Part shown: one piece after another, positions 34,357-43,910 of the stretch
Layout: the number at the start of each line of letters is the position of its first letter
Numbering within the stretch: the first letter of the stretch is position 1
NCBI GenBank assembly: GCA_016291135.1
Contig: JAEFAE010000011.1
Coordinates: 1 to 61,024 of the forward strand
Source of the DNA: Bacteroidales bacterium
GTDB taxonomy: Bacteria; Bacteroidota; Bacteroidia; Bacteroidales; F082
DNA: 61,024 bases
Direction: 5' to 3'
Program-made: the position numbers and the translations under genes
Notes under the pieces: model-generated
The model's input: only the letters and a program-made list of their open reading frames with translations
Told to the model about the DNA's origin: nothing
The model's database searches: none

Positions 34357-37300
34357 ATGAAAAAGACGCTCTTTACCATCTTGTTGGCCTTGGCCACACT
34401 CTTCAGCATGGGACAATCCTGGAACGCCCTCTCCAGCAGTACGCCTTCCACGATTCAAACCACCTTGCTGCACGCTTCCGAATCGAAAATCGCCGTCCGC
34501 CTGCAAGTGCCCGGCTTCCACACCCTCGCGGTGAACACACCCCGAGGTGAGGCCATGATTGTTTCCGTCCCTAAGACGGTCAGCACCTCCGCTGCCGGAG
34601 AACCGCACCTCCCGATGATCGCCGTCCCGGTCCTCATTGGCGACCAACAACACTACGCCATCCGCGTGACCGATGCCAAGTATGTCGATTTCCCCATGGA
34701 AGTGGCACCTTCCAAAGGCGACTTCAGCCGCCAGATCAATCCGGAGGACGTCCCCTTCACCTACGGACCGGCCTATACCAACGACGCTTTCTACCCTGAA
34801 CAGCGTGTAGGCTTGTACGACCCATACATCCTGCGCGACTTCCGTGGACAGAACATGGTGGTCCATCCCTTCGCGTACAACCCGGTCTCCCATACCCTTC
34901 GTGTGTATTACGACCTCACCGTGGAAATGTACGACGATCTGGGTGAAGGCCAAAACACCAAGACCCGCAAGTCTACTTCCATGAAGATGGACAACGAGTT
35001 CAAGAGCATGTACGAACATCGCTTCATCAACTACGAGACTTCCACGACCCGTTATACCCCGGTCAACGAAAACGGACATCTGCTCATCATCTGCCACGAC
35101 GCCTTCATGGACGCCATGCAGCCCTTCATCGCCTGGAAGAAGCAGATCGGCATCCCCACTACCATGGTGGGCACCTCGGTCACCGGCACCACCGTTGAGT
35201 CCATCAAGAGCTACATACAGCAACAATACGCCCAAGATCCCAGCCTTGCCCACATCTTGCTGGTGGGCGACAGCCAGCATATCCCAGGCTATTACGCCAA
35301 TTACCCGAGTTACTCGGGACGTTCCGACAACTGGTACGGACAAGTCGATGGGGACGACCGTTACAACGATGTCATCGTAGGCCGTTTCTCCGCCGAGACC
35401 GCCGATCAGGTCACCGTCCAAGTCAACAAAGTCATCCACTATGAAAGAGACATCAACGCCACCGACACCTGGCTGACGACAGGCACCGGCGTAGCCACCC
35501 AAGCCGGCTCAGGAGGGCATTTTGGAGAAGACGACTGGCAACATGTGGACAACCTCCGGACCGACCTGCTCGGATACCACTACAGCGAAGTCTATCGCGA
35601 CTACCAAAGTGGCGGTGGCGCCCAATCCAGCGCGGCCACGCTGAGCCAGCACATCAACCAAGGCGTGAGCATCATCAACTACTGCAACCACGGCTCCGAA
35701 ACCAGCTGGGGCGTGTTCAACTACAGCAACTCCAATGTCAACAACCTGACCAACGTGAACAAGCTGCCCATCGTGTGGTCCGTGGCCTGCCTGAATGGCA
35801 AATACGACCACTACCAGCCTTGCTTTGCAGAGGCCTGGCTCCGTGCCAACAACAATAACGACGTCAACCAGCCCACCGGTGCCATCGGCGGCATGTTCTC
35901 CTACATCTCCCAGCCGTGGGTTCCGCCCATGTATGGCCAAGACGAAATGGTGGACGTGCTCGTCGAGAGCTACGAATCCAACATCAAACGCACGTTTGGC
36001 GGCGTTTCCTTTGATGGAAACATGAAGATCATCGACCAGTACGGACAAAACAACGCTATGGGCATGGGTACGTACATGTGCTGGATCCTCTTCGGCGATC
36101 CCACCCTCACGCTCCGCAACGCCGTTCCCACCGAGATGACCCTGGACTATGCCCCGGCACTGAACCTGGGAGCCACCAGTTTTGAGGTGAGCGGCACCAA
36201 CGCCGAAGGCGCCCGCGCCACCTTGACCATCGATGGCGAGATCCTCGGATCGGCCGTCATCAACAACGGCACTGCCTTCCTCGAATTCGACGCTCCCGGA
36301 CAGCCCGGCCTGGCCACCCTTACCGTATTCGGTTACAACAAGATCACCTATACCGCCACCCTGCCCATCGTGACCGGTGCAGACGACGAACCCGTCAATG
36401 TGGCCGTCAGCGCCAATCCCTACGTCATCAGCCGTGGCACCAGCACGACCTTGAACGCACAAGCCACCGGCGGCAACTGGTATTTCCAATACAACTGGAC
36501 ACCTGCCGAAGGCCTTGACAACCCCCACGCCAAGTCGCCAGTGGCCAACCCCACCGTCACCACCACCTACACCTGCACCGTCAACAGCGGCAGCTATAGC
36601 GACGTGGATTCCTGCACGGTGACCGTGGTCTGTCCTCCCGACAACCTGACCACCACTCCCGAAGGCAACAACATCGTCCTGAACTGGACGGCTGCCGACC
36701 CGGCAGACAGCTACAACATATACCGGACCAGCGTCCTCATTGCAGAAGGCGTCACCGGCACCACTTATACCGACGCCGACCTTAACCCGGGAACCTATTC
36801 GTACCGCGTGGCCACCGTCTATCAAGGTGTCATGTCGCCCAAGTCGGGAGCCTCTGCCGCCACCGTCGCCGCTCCGCTGAGCGTAACGGCGACCGCCAAC
36901 CCGACCGTGATCCCCTTCGGAGCCAGTGCCACCCTGACGGCCACGCCTTCCACCGGAAACAGTGCCTGCACCTACCAATGGACCCCGGCCGAGACCCTGG
37001 CCAACCCGAATGCCGCCACCACCGCGGCGACTCCTTCGGTGACCACCACCTATACCGTCCTGGTCAACCGCGATAGCGAAACCGCTTCGGCAGAAGCCAC
37101 CATCCAGGTGGTCACCGCCCCCACGGCCCTGACAGCCACTCTCAACGAGGAAGGCGGCAACCAGGTGGAACTCCATTGGGCAGCCGCCGAACTGGCCGAC
37201 ACCTATCGGGTGTACGACAACAACCAGATGGTACAGGCCAACCTGAGCGAGACCCATTGTGTGCTTGGCAACTTAAGCAACGGCAACCACTGCTTCACGG

Positions 37301-37905
37301 TCAGTGCCGTGTACCAAAGCGTGGAGTCGCCCGTCTCGTCGGCGGCTTGTGTCGAGGTCGATGTATGCCTGCCTCCCGAGGACTTTACCGCCACCTATTA
37401 CTGGGAAGACAACCATTTCGGCACCATGCTGGTCTGGCAGAAAAACCAGGCCGCCAACATGAGCCTGAACCGTTTCTATATTTACCGAGGGACCGACCCC
37501 GACCACATGGAACAGATCGGATACCTGGTCAACGTGCCCTACACCTATCGTTACCAATACCTGGACGAGGAAGTGGAACCCGGCGCCTACTATTACCAGA
37601 TCGTCGCCAACTACGGTGGTGAAGAAGGTTGCGCCAGCGAGACCCTGGCCGTGATGGTGACTGCCGTTGGCGAAGCCAACGATCCCTGCAAGGTCTATCC
37701 CATCCCGGCTACCGACCACCTCACCGTGGAGGCGCCCGGCATGCGGTCCATCCGCCTGTTCAACACCCTTGGACAGACCGTTTACCAAGCCCCGCTTGAA
37801 AACGGCAGCCTCAGTTTCGACCCGTCACCTTTGGGCAAGGGCATCTTCATGCTCCAGATCCAAGGCGACCAAACCGTGATCACCCGGACCCTCATCATCA
37901 AATAA
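34357..37905 (+). CDS. Arginine-gingipain-like (Rgp-like) C25 cysteine protease, second copy, T9SS-secreted
   Basis: A 1182-residue paralogue of the upstream Rgp-like protein through the signal peptide, pro-domain and catalytic domain (shared: FSRQINPEDVPFTYG, YILRDFRGQN, INYCNHGSETSWG, PPMYGQDEMVD, TWILFGDPSL-like CWILFGDPTL). His445 and Cys478 form the catalytic pair; Asp393 (GEDDWQH) is the likely arginine-pocket acid. From about residue 690 it differs: two similar Ig/PKD-type units (NPYVISRGTSTTLNAQ and NPTVIPFGASATLTAT) alternate with FnIII domains, and the jelly-roll module is missing. It ends with a sorting domain (KVYPIPATDHLTVEA). Own promoter; the beta-CASP gene starts 8 bases after its stop. 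Confidence 0.92.
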   Translation: MKKTLFTILLALATLFSMGQSWNALSSSTPSTIQTTLLHASESKIAVRLQVPGFHTLAVNTPRGEAMIVSVPKTVSTSAAGEPHLPMIAVPVLIGDQQHYAIRVTDAKYVDFPMEVAPSKGDFSRQINPEDVPFTYGPAYTNDAFYPEQRVGLYDPYILRDFRGQNMVVHPFAYNPVSHTLRVYYDLTVEMYDDLGEGQNTKTRKSTSMKMDNEFKSMYEHRFINYETSTTRYTPVNENGHLLIICHDAFMDAMQPFIAWKKQIGIPTTMVGTSVTGTTVESIKSYIQQQYAQDPSLAHILLVGDSQHIPGYYANYPSYSGRSDNWYGQVDGDDRYNDVIVGRFSAETADQVTVQVNKVIHYERDINATDTWLTTGTGVATQAGSGGHFGEDDWQHVDNLRTDLLGYHYSEVYRDYQSGGGAQSSAATLSQHINQGVSIINYCNHGSETSWGVFNYSNSNVNNLTNVNKLPIVWSVACLNGKYDHYQPCFAEAWLRANNNNDVNQPTGAIGGMFSYISQPWVPPMYGQDEMVDVLVESYESNIKRTFGGVSFDGNMKIIDQYGQNNAMGMGTYMCWILFGDPTLTLRNAVPTEMTLDYAPALNLGATSFEVSGTNAEGARATLTIDGEILGSAVINNGTAFLEFDAPGQPGLATLTVFGYNKITYTATLPIVTGADDEPVNVAVSANPYVISRGTSTTLNAQATGGNWYFQYNWTPAEGLDNPHAKSPVANPTVTTTYTCTVNSGSYSDVDSCTVTVVCPPDNLTTTPEGNNIVLNWTAADPADSYNIYRTSVLIAEGVTGTTYTDADLNPGTYSYRVATVYQGVMSPKSGASAATVAAPLSVTATANPTVIPFGASATLTATPSTGNSACTYQWTPAETLANPNAATTAATPSVTTTYTVLVNRDSETASAEATIQVVTAPTALTATLNEEGGNQVELHWAAAELADTYRVYDNNQMVQANLSETHCVLGNLSNGNHCFTVSAVYQSVESPVSSAACVEVDVCLPPEDFTATYYWEDNHFGTMLVWQKNQAANMSLNRFYIYRGTDPDHMEQIGYLVNVPYTYRYQYLDEEVEPGAYYYQIVANYGGEEGCASETLAVMVTAVGEANDPCKVYPIPATDHLTVEAPGMRSIRLFNTLGQTVYQAPLENGSLSFDPSPLGKGIFMLQIQGDQTVITRTLIIK

Positions 37906-37913
37906 TCCAAGCT

Positions 37914-39326
37914 ATGAAAATCAAGTTTATCGGTGCTGCAAAGGAAGTGACCGGCAGCAAGCATCTGATCGTCACCGACCATGGAAAGAAGATCCTGCTT
38001 GACTGCGGCATGTTCCAAGGAAAGGGATTGGAGACCGACGCGGCCAACCGCAACACGATGGTGGACCCCAAGGAGGTGGACTACATCATCCTGACCCACG
38101 CCCATATCGACCACTGCGGACTGATTCCCTATTTCTACAAGAACGGATTCCGCGGACAGGTGGTGTGCACCGATGCCACCCGCGACCTCTGCAACATCAT
38201 GTTGCCCGATAGCGGCTTCATCCAGGAAAACGATATGGAGTGGTTCAACCAGAAACGTCGTAGGCAAGGCCTTCCGGCGTTGGAGCCCATCTATACCGAA
38301 CAGGACGCCCGTGCCAGCATGGACCTGTTCCTGAGTGTGGCCTACAACCGCTACGTCTATCTCGACAACAACATCAAGGTCAAGTTCAACAATACCGGAC
38401 ACTTGCTCGGCAGCGGCTGTGCCACCATCGAGATCGACGAAGGCGGCGACATGACCCGCATCGCCTACACGGGCGACATCGGCAGGGAATACAACTACCT
38501 GCTCCGTTCGCCGGAACCGTTCCCGCATTGCGACTACCTCATCACCGAGGCCACCTACGGCAACCGGCTCCACAGCGACCGCAGCAATGCTGAGCAGCAA
38601 CTGTTGGATATCATATACAACACTTGTGTAGAAAAGAAAGGCAAGTTGATCATCCCCTCCTTCGCGGTGAGCCGCACCCAGGAGATCGTCTATCTGCTGA
38701 ACAACTTCTACAACGAAGGCAAGCTCCCGGAGAAGATTCCGGTCTATGTGGACAGCCCCCTGGCCGTCAACGCCACCGAGATCTTCCGCATGCACCTGAA
38801 CCTGTTCAACGACGACGTGAAGAACGTCATCGAATACGACCCCGACCCCTTCGGCTTCAACAGCCTGACCTTCATCCGCGACGTCAACCAGTCGAAGACG
38901 CTCAACGCCCGCAAGGATCCCTGCATCATCATTTCCGCCTCGGGCATGATGGAGGCCGGACGCATCAAGCATCATATCGCCAACAGCATCTCCAACCCGA
39001 AAAACACCATCCTCGCCATCGGCTATTGCTCACCCGAGACCCTGGGAGCCCGACTGCTCGCCGAACCCAGGCCGCAGACCATCTCCATCTTCGGCAACGA
39101 ATACACGGTGGCTGCCGACATCTATTCGATCGACGCTTTCAGCGGACACGGCGACTACAACGAGTTGGCCGACTACCTGAAATGCCAAGACCCGAGCAAG
39201 GTGAAGAAGACCTTCCTCGTGCACGGCGAACCGGATGCCTTGCAGTATTACAAACGCGTCCTGAGAAAGGAAGGTTGGGAAAACATCGTCATCCCCGAAC
39301 CCGGCGAAACCTTTGAACTGAAATAA
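37914..39326 (+). CDS. Beta-CASP metallo-beta-lactamase-fold RNase (YSH1/CPSF-like)
   Basis: A 470-residue cytoplasmic hydrolase. The zinc site HAHIDHCG is near residue 63, preceded by [10 protein letters not shown]; later metal motifs are [16 protein letters not shown] and SGHGDYNEL near the C-terminus. The beta-CASP insert carries [14 protein letters not shown]. This architecture is shared with archaeal and eukaryotic CPSF73/YSH1 nucleases and bacterial RNA-processing relatives; activity on RNA is likely but not proven here. It lies 8 bases after the third gingipain gene and 8 before hisS, so it is very likely co-transcribed with both. Confidence 0.9.
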   Translation: MKIKFIGAAKEVTGSKHLIVTDHGKKILLDCGMFQGKGLETDAANRNTMVDPKEVDYIILTHAHIDHCGLIPYFYKNGFRGQVVCTDATRDLCNIMLPDSGFIQENDMEWFNQKRRRQGLPALEPIYTEQDARASMDLFLSVAYNRYVYLDNNIKVKFNNTGHLLGSGCATIEIDEGGDMTRIAYTGDIGREYNYLLRSPEPFPHCDYLITEATYGNRLHSDRSNAEQQLLDIIYNTCVEKKGKLIIPSFAVSRTQEIVYLLNNFYNEGKLPEKIPVYVDSPLAVNATEIFRMHLNLFNDDVKNVIEYDPDPFGFNSLTFIRDVNQSKTLNARKDPCIIISASGMMEAGRIKHHIANSISNPKNTILAIGYCSPETLGARLLAEPRPQTISIFGNEYTVAADIYSIDAFSGHGDYNELADYLKCQDPSKVKKTFLVHGEPDALQYYKRVLRKEGWENIVIPEPGETFELK

Positions 39327-39334
39327 CATCCATC

Positions 39335-40696
39335 ATGGCACAAAAACCTTCGATCCCCAAAGGCACCCGTGACTTCCTTCCCGAAGTCATGGTGCGCCGC
39401 AACTATATTTTCGACACCATAAAAAGCGTTTTCAAACGCTATGGCTTCCTCCCCATCGAGACCCCGTCGATGGAGAACCTGAGTACACTGCTCGGTAAGT
39501 ATGGAGAGGAAGGCGACAAGCTCCTGTTCCGCATCCTGAACTCCGGCGATTTCCTGTCGGGCGTGGAACAGGGCACTGCGCTCGAAGCCCAGAAACTGGC
39601 CGGCAAGATCTGTGAGAAAGGCCTACGCTACGACCTCACTGTTCCCTTCGCCCGCTTTGTGACGATGTACCGCGACCAGATTGCCTTCCCGTTCAAGCGC
39701 TATCAGATCCAACCCGTATGGCGGGCCGACCGTCCTCAAAAAGGACGCTACCGTGAGTTCTACCAATGCGATGTCGACATCATCGGCAGCAACTCGCTGC
39801 TCAACGAAGCCGAATTGGTCAGCATCGTTAACGATGTTTTCAACGCATTGAAAATCAACGTTATATTAAAAATCAACAACCGTAAGGTGTTGGCAGGCAT
39901 CGCCGAATACATCGGACGACCCGAAGCCTTGGTCGACATCACCGTCGCCATCGACAAGCTCGACAAGATCGGTATCGAGGCCGTCAACGCCGAGCTGGCC
40001 GAGAAGGGCTTGCCCGCCGAGGCCATCGACAAGCTGCAACCCATCCTCTTCATGAAGGGCGGCACCCGAGAGAAGCTGGCCCAGCTGAAACCGTTGCTCG
40101 ACAACGAAATCGGCCGGCAGGGCATCGCCGAACTGGAGACCCTCTTCGACTATATCGACGACCTGGAGCTCCGCATCGAGACCGAGCTCGACCTTACCTT
40201 GGCCCGCGGGCTGAACTACTACACCGGGGCCATCTTCGAGGTGAAAGCCAAGGACTTCCCCATGGGGAGCATCTCCGGCGGCGGACGCTACGACAACCTC
40301 ACCGGCATCTTCGGACTGCCCAACGTGTCGGGTGTGGGCATCAGCTTCGGCGCCGACCGCATCTACGACGTGCTGGAAGGCCTCCAACTGTTCCCTGAGA
40401 CCATGTCGGAGAGCACCCAGGCCATCTTCCTCAACTTCGGAAAGAACGAGGAGCGTTACTGCCTGAAATACCTGAACCAGGTACGCCAGCACGGCATCAA
40501 TGCGGAGATCTATCCCGATGCGGCCAAAATCCAAAAGCAGATGAAATACGCCGACCAGCGCCACATCCCCGTGGTCATCATCGCCGGCGAGACCGAAGCC
40601 GCAGAAGGGACCTTCACCGTGAAATGGATGAAGGAAGGCACCCAACAGACCGTCCAGGCCGATCACTTAGTGGAAACCATTTTGAAACAATCCTAA
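39335..40696 (+). CDS. hisS: Histidyl-tRNA synthetase HisS
   Basis: It charges tRNA-His. The 453-residue class II synthetase starts with the family's PKGTRDFLP, has motif 2 in [27 protein letters not shown], the histidine A segment [14 protein letters not shown], motif 3 around [14 protein letters not shown] and [15 protein letters not shown], and a C-terminal anticodon-binding domain from about residue 355. It sits 4 bases before hutH, an unusual pairing of histidine use and histidine breakdown. Confidence 0.96.
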   Translation: MAQKPSIPKGTRDFLPEVMVRRNYIFDTIKSVFKRYGFLPIETPSMENLSTLLGKYGEEGDKLLFRILNSGDFLSGVEQGTALEAQKLAGKICEKGLRYDLTVPFARFVTMYRDQIAFPFKRYQIQPVWRADRPQKGRYREFYQCDVDIIGSNSLLNEAELVSIVNDVFNALKINVILKINNRKVLAGIAEYIGRPEALVDITVAIDKLDKIGIEAVNAELAEKGLPAEAIDKLQPILFMKGGTREKLAQLKPLLDNEIGRQGIAELETLFDYIDDLELRIETELDLTLARGLNYYTGAIFEVKAKDFPMGSISGGGRYDNLTGIFGLPNVSGVGISFGADRIYDVLEGLQLFPETMSESTQAIFLNFGKNEERYCLKYLNQVRQHGINAEIYPDAAKIQKQMKYADQRHIPVVIIAGETEAAEGTFTVKWMKEGTQQTVQADHLVETILKQS

Positions 40697-40700
40697 CCCC

Positions 40701-42215
40701 ATGAAAAAGATTCATTATATCAGTTCCAAGGAACTCACATTCAAAGAAGTAAACGAAATCCTCACCCAAGGTTACAAGCTGGCCCTCTCCGACGAGGCCA
40801 TCCAACGCATCCAGCACTGCCGCGACTATCTCGACAAGAAGATGGAGCATCCCGAGAAGCCCATCTACGGCGTGACCACCGGCTTCGGCTCCTTGTGCGA
40901 CCACAGCATCTCCAAAGAAGACCTGAGCACCCTGCAGAAGAACCTCGTCATGTCGCATGCCTGCGGCACCGGCGAGATGGTACCCGAAGCGATTATCCGC
41001 CTGATGCTGCTGCTGAAGGTCCAAAGCCTCAGCTACGGCAATTCGGGCGTGCAAGTCGTCACCGTTCAGCGCCTGATCGACTTCTTCAACAACGACGTGT
41101 TGCCGGTGGTGTACAACCAAGGCTCGCTCGGCGCTTCGGGTGACCTGGCCCCGCTGGCCAACCTGATGCTCCCCCTGCTCGGACTGGGCGAGGTGCATTA
41201 CAAGGGCAAGATCGTCCCGGCACAGAAGATCCTCGAGAAGTTCGGTTGGGAGCCCATCACGCTTCAATCGAAAGAAGGACTGGCCCTGCTCAACGGCACC
41301 CAGTTCATGAGCAGCTACGGCACCTACGTGTTGCTGAAGGCCTTCCGTCTGAGTTACCTGGCCGACTTGATCGGCTGCGTGTCGCTCGAAGCCTTCGACG
41401 GCCGTATCGAGCCTTTCTTCGACCAGGTGCACCAGATCCGTCACCACAACGGACAGATCGTCACCGCCAAGCGGGTGCGCGCCTTCACCAAGGGCAGCCA
41501 GCTCATCGCCCGCGAGAAGAAACACGTCCAGGACCCCTACTCCTTCCGTTGCATGCCTCAGGTGCATGGCGCCTCCAAGGATGCCATCGACTACGTCGCC
41601 TCGGTGTTTAGCGAGGAAATCAACGCCGTTACCGACAACCCGACCATCTTCCCCGATGAGGATCTGGTCATCTCGGCTGGCAACTTCCATGGACAGCCCC
41701 TGGCCATCACCCTCGACTTCCTCGCCATCGCCCTGGCAGAGCTCGGCAACATCAGCGAACGCCGCGTGTACCAGCTCATCAGCGGCAAGCGCGACCTGCC
41801 TTCGTTCCTCGTGGCGGAACCCGGCCTCAACTCCGGTTTCATGATCCCGCAATACGCCGCAGCCGCCATCGTCAGCCAGAGCAAACAGCTCTGCACGCCG
41901 GCATCTGTCGACAGCATCGAGTCGTCGCAAGGACAGGAAGACCACGTGAGCATGGGTGCCAACGCCGCCACCAAGGCCTTGCGCGTGGCCGAGAACCTCG
42001 AGCGCGTGCTCGCCATCGAGTTGCTCAACGCCGCCCAGGCGCTGGAATTCCGCCGCCCGCTGAAGTCGTCAAAGACCATTGAGAAATTTGTGGCCGAATA
42101 CCGCAAGACCGTGGAATTTGTCCGCATCGACAAGGTGATGTACACCGAAATCGCCAAGAGCGTGGACTTTGTCCAACACTACCCGCTCAACTTCGACGAC
42201 CTGAGCAACCGTTAA
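40701..42215 (+). CDS. hutH: Histidine ammonia-lyase HutH
   Basis: It removes ammonia from histidine to give urocanate. The 504-residue protein has the self-cyclising Ala145-Ser146-Gly147 (GSLGASGDLAPL) that forms the MIO cofactor, the YGVTTGFG motif with the active-site tyrosine, LLNGTQFMSSY and QDPYSFRCMPQVHGA-type motif (VQDPYSFRCMPQVHGA). The length and motifs fit HAL rather than phenylalanine ammonia-lyase, although the substrate-pocket residues were not checked in detail. The rest of the Hut pathway (hutU, hutI) is not in the window. Confidence 0.92.
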   Translation: MKKIHYISSKELTFKEVNEILTQGYKLALSDEAIQRIQHCRDYLDKKMEHPEKPIYGVTTGFGSLCDHSISKEDLSTLQKNLVMSHACGTGEMVPEAIIRLMLLLKVQSLSYGNSGVQVVTVQRLIDFFNNDVLPVVYNQGSLGASGDLAPLANLMLPLLGLGEVHYKGKIVPAQKILEKFGWEPITLQSKEGLALLNGTQFMSSYGTYVLLKAFRLSYLADLIGCVSLEAFDGRIEPFFDQVHQIRHHNGQIVTAKRVRAFTKGSQLIAREKKHVQDPYSFRCMPQVHGASKDAIDYVASVFSEEINAVTDNPTIFPDEDLVISAGNFHGQPLAITLDFLAIALAELGNISERRVYQLISGKRDLPSFLVAEPGLNSGFMIPQYAAAAIVSQSKQLCTPASVDSIESSQGQEDHVSMGANAATKALRVAENLERVLAIELLNAAQALEFRRPLKSSKTIEKFVAEYRKTVEFVRIDKVMYTEIAKSVDFVQHYPLNFDDLSNR

Positions 42216-42230
42216 CAAACGCAAGCCGTC

Positions 42231-42788
42231 ATGGACCCGATCCTCCGCGAACCGTACCCGGTGAAACGTCCGGCAGGCATGACCTTCCTGCTGGTGCTGT
42301 CGCTCCTGAACGCCATTTACCAGGCGTTGAGCGCCATCGTGTTGTATTTCAGCGCCCCGGTCATGCGCCCCATGTTGGAAAACGGACAACTCGAGGAACA
42401 ATTCCGGCTGTTCTTTCCGACCCTGGACGACACGATGTTTGAGGCGATGATGGACAGCATGACCTCCCAACTGGACGTCAACCCCCTCTATTACCTCATC
42501 GTGTTCGTGTTGTACATCGGGTCCTTGATCGGCGTACTCAAAATGTTCAAGTTGCAACGCCTGGGCTTCCATATCTATAGCATCGCCCAGCTGTTGCTAC
42601 TCATCGCCTCCGTGGTGTATGTATTGCCCCACCAGACGCAAAACACCTTCTTCAACGACTTCCTGTTCACCCTGCTGTTCATCCTGGTCTACCATCTGTC
42701 GCTCAAACGGGTGGAGTTGCTGTCCAAGCAGGATACGCCCTCGGATCCCACGGACGCTCCGGATCCACAAGATCCCTTCCAATCCTAA
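42231..42788 (+). CDS. Small membrane protein, unknown function
   Basis: A 185-residue protein that I do not recognise. It has a short N-terminal part, a membrane helix at about 16-40, an acidic soluble loop (ENGQLEEQFRLFFPTLDDTMFEAMMDS), three further helices between about 83 and 158 and an acidic, proline-rich tail (SKQDTPSDPTDAPDPQDP). It follows hutH after 15 bases and precedes another four-helix membrane protein by 10 bases, so the last two genes of this operon may act together in the envelope. Confidence 0.75.
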   Translation: MDPILREPYPVKRPAGMTFLLVLSLLNAIYQALSAIVLYFSAPVMRPMLENGQLEEQFRLFFPTLDDTMFEAMMDSMTSQLDVNPLYYLIVFVLYIGSLIGVLKMFKLQRLGFHIYSIAQLLLLIASVVYVLPHQTQNTFFNDFLFTLLFILVYHLSLKRVELLSKQDTPSDPTDAPDPQDPFQS

Positions 42789-42798
42789 CCTCCCCGTC

Positions 42799-43296
42799 AT
42801 GGCACCCGAAAGCAAGCTCTTCGACCTGAAGCCCCAGCTTACCCTGGCCATGAAACTGGCGGCTACCTTCGCCATTACCTACTATGGCATGTTGTTCCTG
42901 TACACGGTGGCGACCTTGGTGCTTTGCCATTATTCCATCGACTCCTATTATTACGGAAACGAACGGATCCTGGAGACCTGGTCGAAGGATTTCTTCTTCC
43001 TCATCCTGGAATTCCTCCTCTCGGGCCTGCTGGTGTTCAGCCTAATCCAGATCTTCCGCAAGAAAGCGAACGGCAAGGCCATCTTTGTGGTAGCCTCCCT
43101 CCTGTTGATTGCCTTCCAGCTGGTCACCACAGGCATCCATCCCTGGGTAAAATACGCCTTGGAGGTGCTGATGGTGCTCATCATCACCCCCATCCGCATG
43201 AAGAAGCGGATCATCATCAAGAAAGGGAAGCTGTCGTTGGAGGAGCAGCCCGAAAACGAAAGGAAGCCCGACCCATCGGATCAGGCTTCCTCTTAA
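42799..43296 (+). CDS. Small membrane protein, unknown function
   Basis: A 165-residue protein with about four membrane helices (roughly 20-45, 65-90, 97-117, 120-138) and a charged tail (KKRIIIKKGKLSLEEQ). The ATG at 42799 (MAPESKLFDLKPQ) was chosen, 10 bases after the stop of the preceding membrane protein; the open frame extends further upstream but would overlap that gene in a different frame. No family recognised. Its stop lies 14 bases from the convergent iorB stop. Confidence 0.7.
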   Translation: MAPESKLFDLKPQLTLAMKLAATFAITYYGMLFLYTVATLVLCHYSIDSYYYGNERILETWSKDFFFLILEFLLSGLLVFSLIQIFRKKANGKAIFVVASLLLIAFQLVTTGIHPWVKYALEVLMVLIITPIRMKKRIIIKKGKLSLEEQPENERKPDPSDQASS

Positions 43297-43310
43297 GATA
43301 GCAAACGTAG

Positions 43311-43880
43311 TTATTTCTTGGCTTGTTCGTAACCGGCATGCAAGGCCTGCATGTTGACCTCGACCACCTCGGCACCCTTGTTGCCGAAGATGTGGGCGAT
43401 GGCCGCTTCCACCTTGTCCAGCTCGATGCCGAGGTAGGGCACGGTGGCGCCCAGCAACACCATGTTGGAGCGGGCCTTGATGGCCTTGGCGATCTCGGAA
43501 GCGTTGAAGCTTACCAAGTTCTTGATCTTGCCCAGTTCCGCATTCACTTTTTCCATGTCGGGATAGTTCTTGATGTTGACGAAAGGCTCGTTGTTGGTGA
43601 TGATCCAACCGTCCTTGGCCAACCATGGCAGGTAACGGAGGGCTTCCATCGGCTCGCTGGAGAGGATGATGTCGGCCTGTCCCTCAGGAATGACATCGGC
43701 GAAGATCTCCTCGCTGGAGAGTCTCAGGTGGGAGAAGACGGAGCCGCCGCGTTGCGACATGCCGTGGATCTCGGATTGTTTCAGGTTGAGTCCCATATTC
43801 AAGGCAGCATCGGAGATGATCTTGGCCACGGAAACGATGCCATCGCCACCCACGCCGCACAATACGATATCTTTTTTCAT
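43311..43880 (-). CDS. iorB: Indolepyruvate:ferredoxin oxidoreductase beta subunit IorB
   Basis: The gamma-type small subunit of the 2-oxoacid:ferredoxin oxidoreductase that oxidises aryl pyruvates, made by transamination of Trp, Phe and Tyr, to aryl-acetyl-CoA. The 189-residue protein shows the family start DIVLCGVGGDGIVSVAKIIS and the motif SEIHGMSQRGGSVFSHLRL. It follows iorA after 25 bases that are filled by AATCTTGAAAT-type repeats. This pair supports fermentation of amino acids. Confidence 0.93.
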   Translation of the reverse strand: MKKDIVLCGVGGDGIVSVAKIISDAALNMGLNLKQSEIHGMSQRGGSVFSHLRLSSEEIFADVIPEGQADIILSSEPMEALRYLPWLAKDGWIITNNEPFVNIKNYPDMEKVNAELGKIKNLVSFNASEIAKAIKARSNMVLLGATVPYLGIELDKVEAAIAHIFGNKGAEVVEVNMQALHAGYEQAKK

Positions 43881-43910
43881 AATTTCAAGATTTCTAATTT
43901 CAAGATTATT
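43881..43910 (-). repeat. AATCTTGAAAT-type short repeats before iorB
   Basis: On the coding strand, two AATCTTGAAATTA(G) units lead directly into the iorB ATG; the first begins inside the iorA stop codon. Same unit as at 7581-7615 and 8261-8294. Confidence 0.7.
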
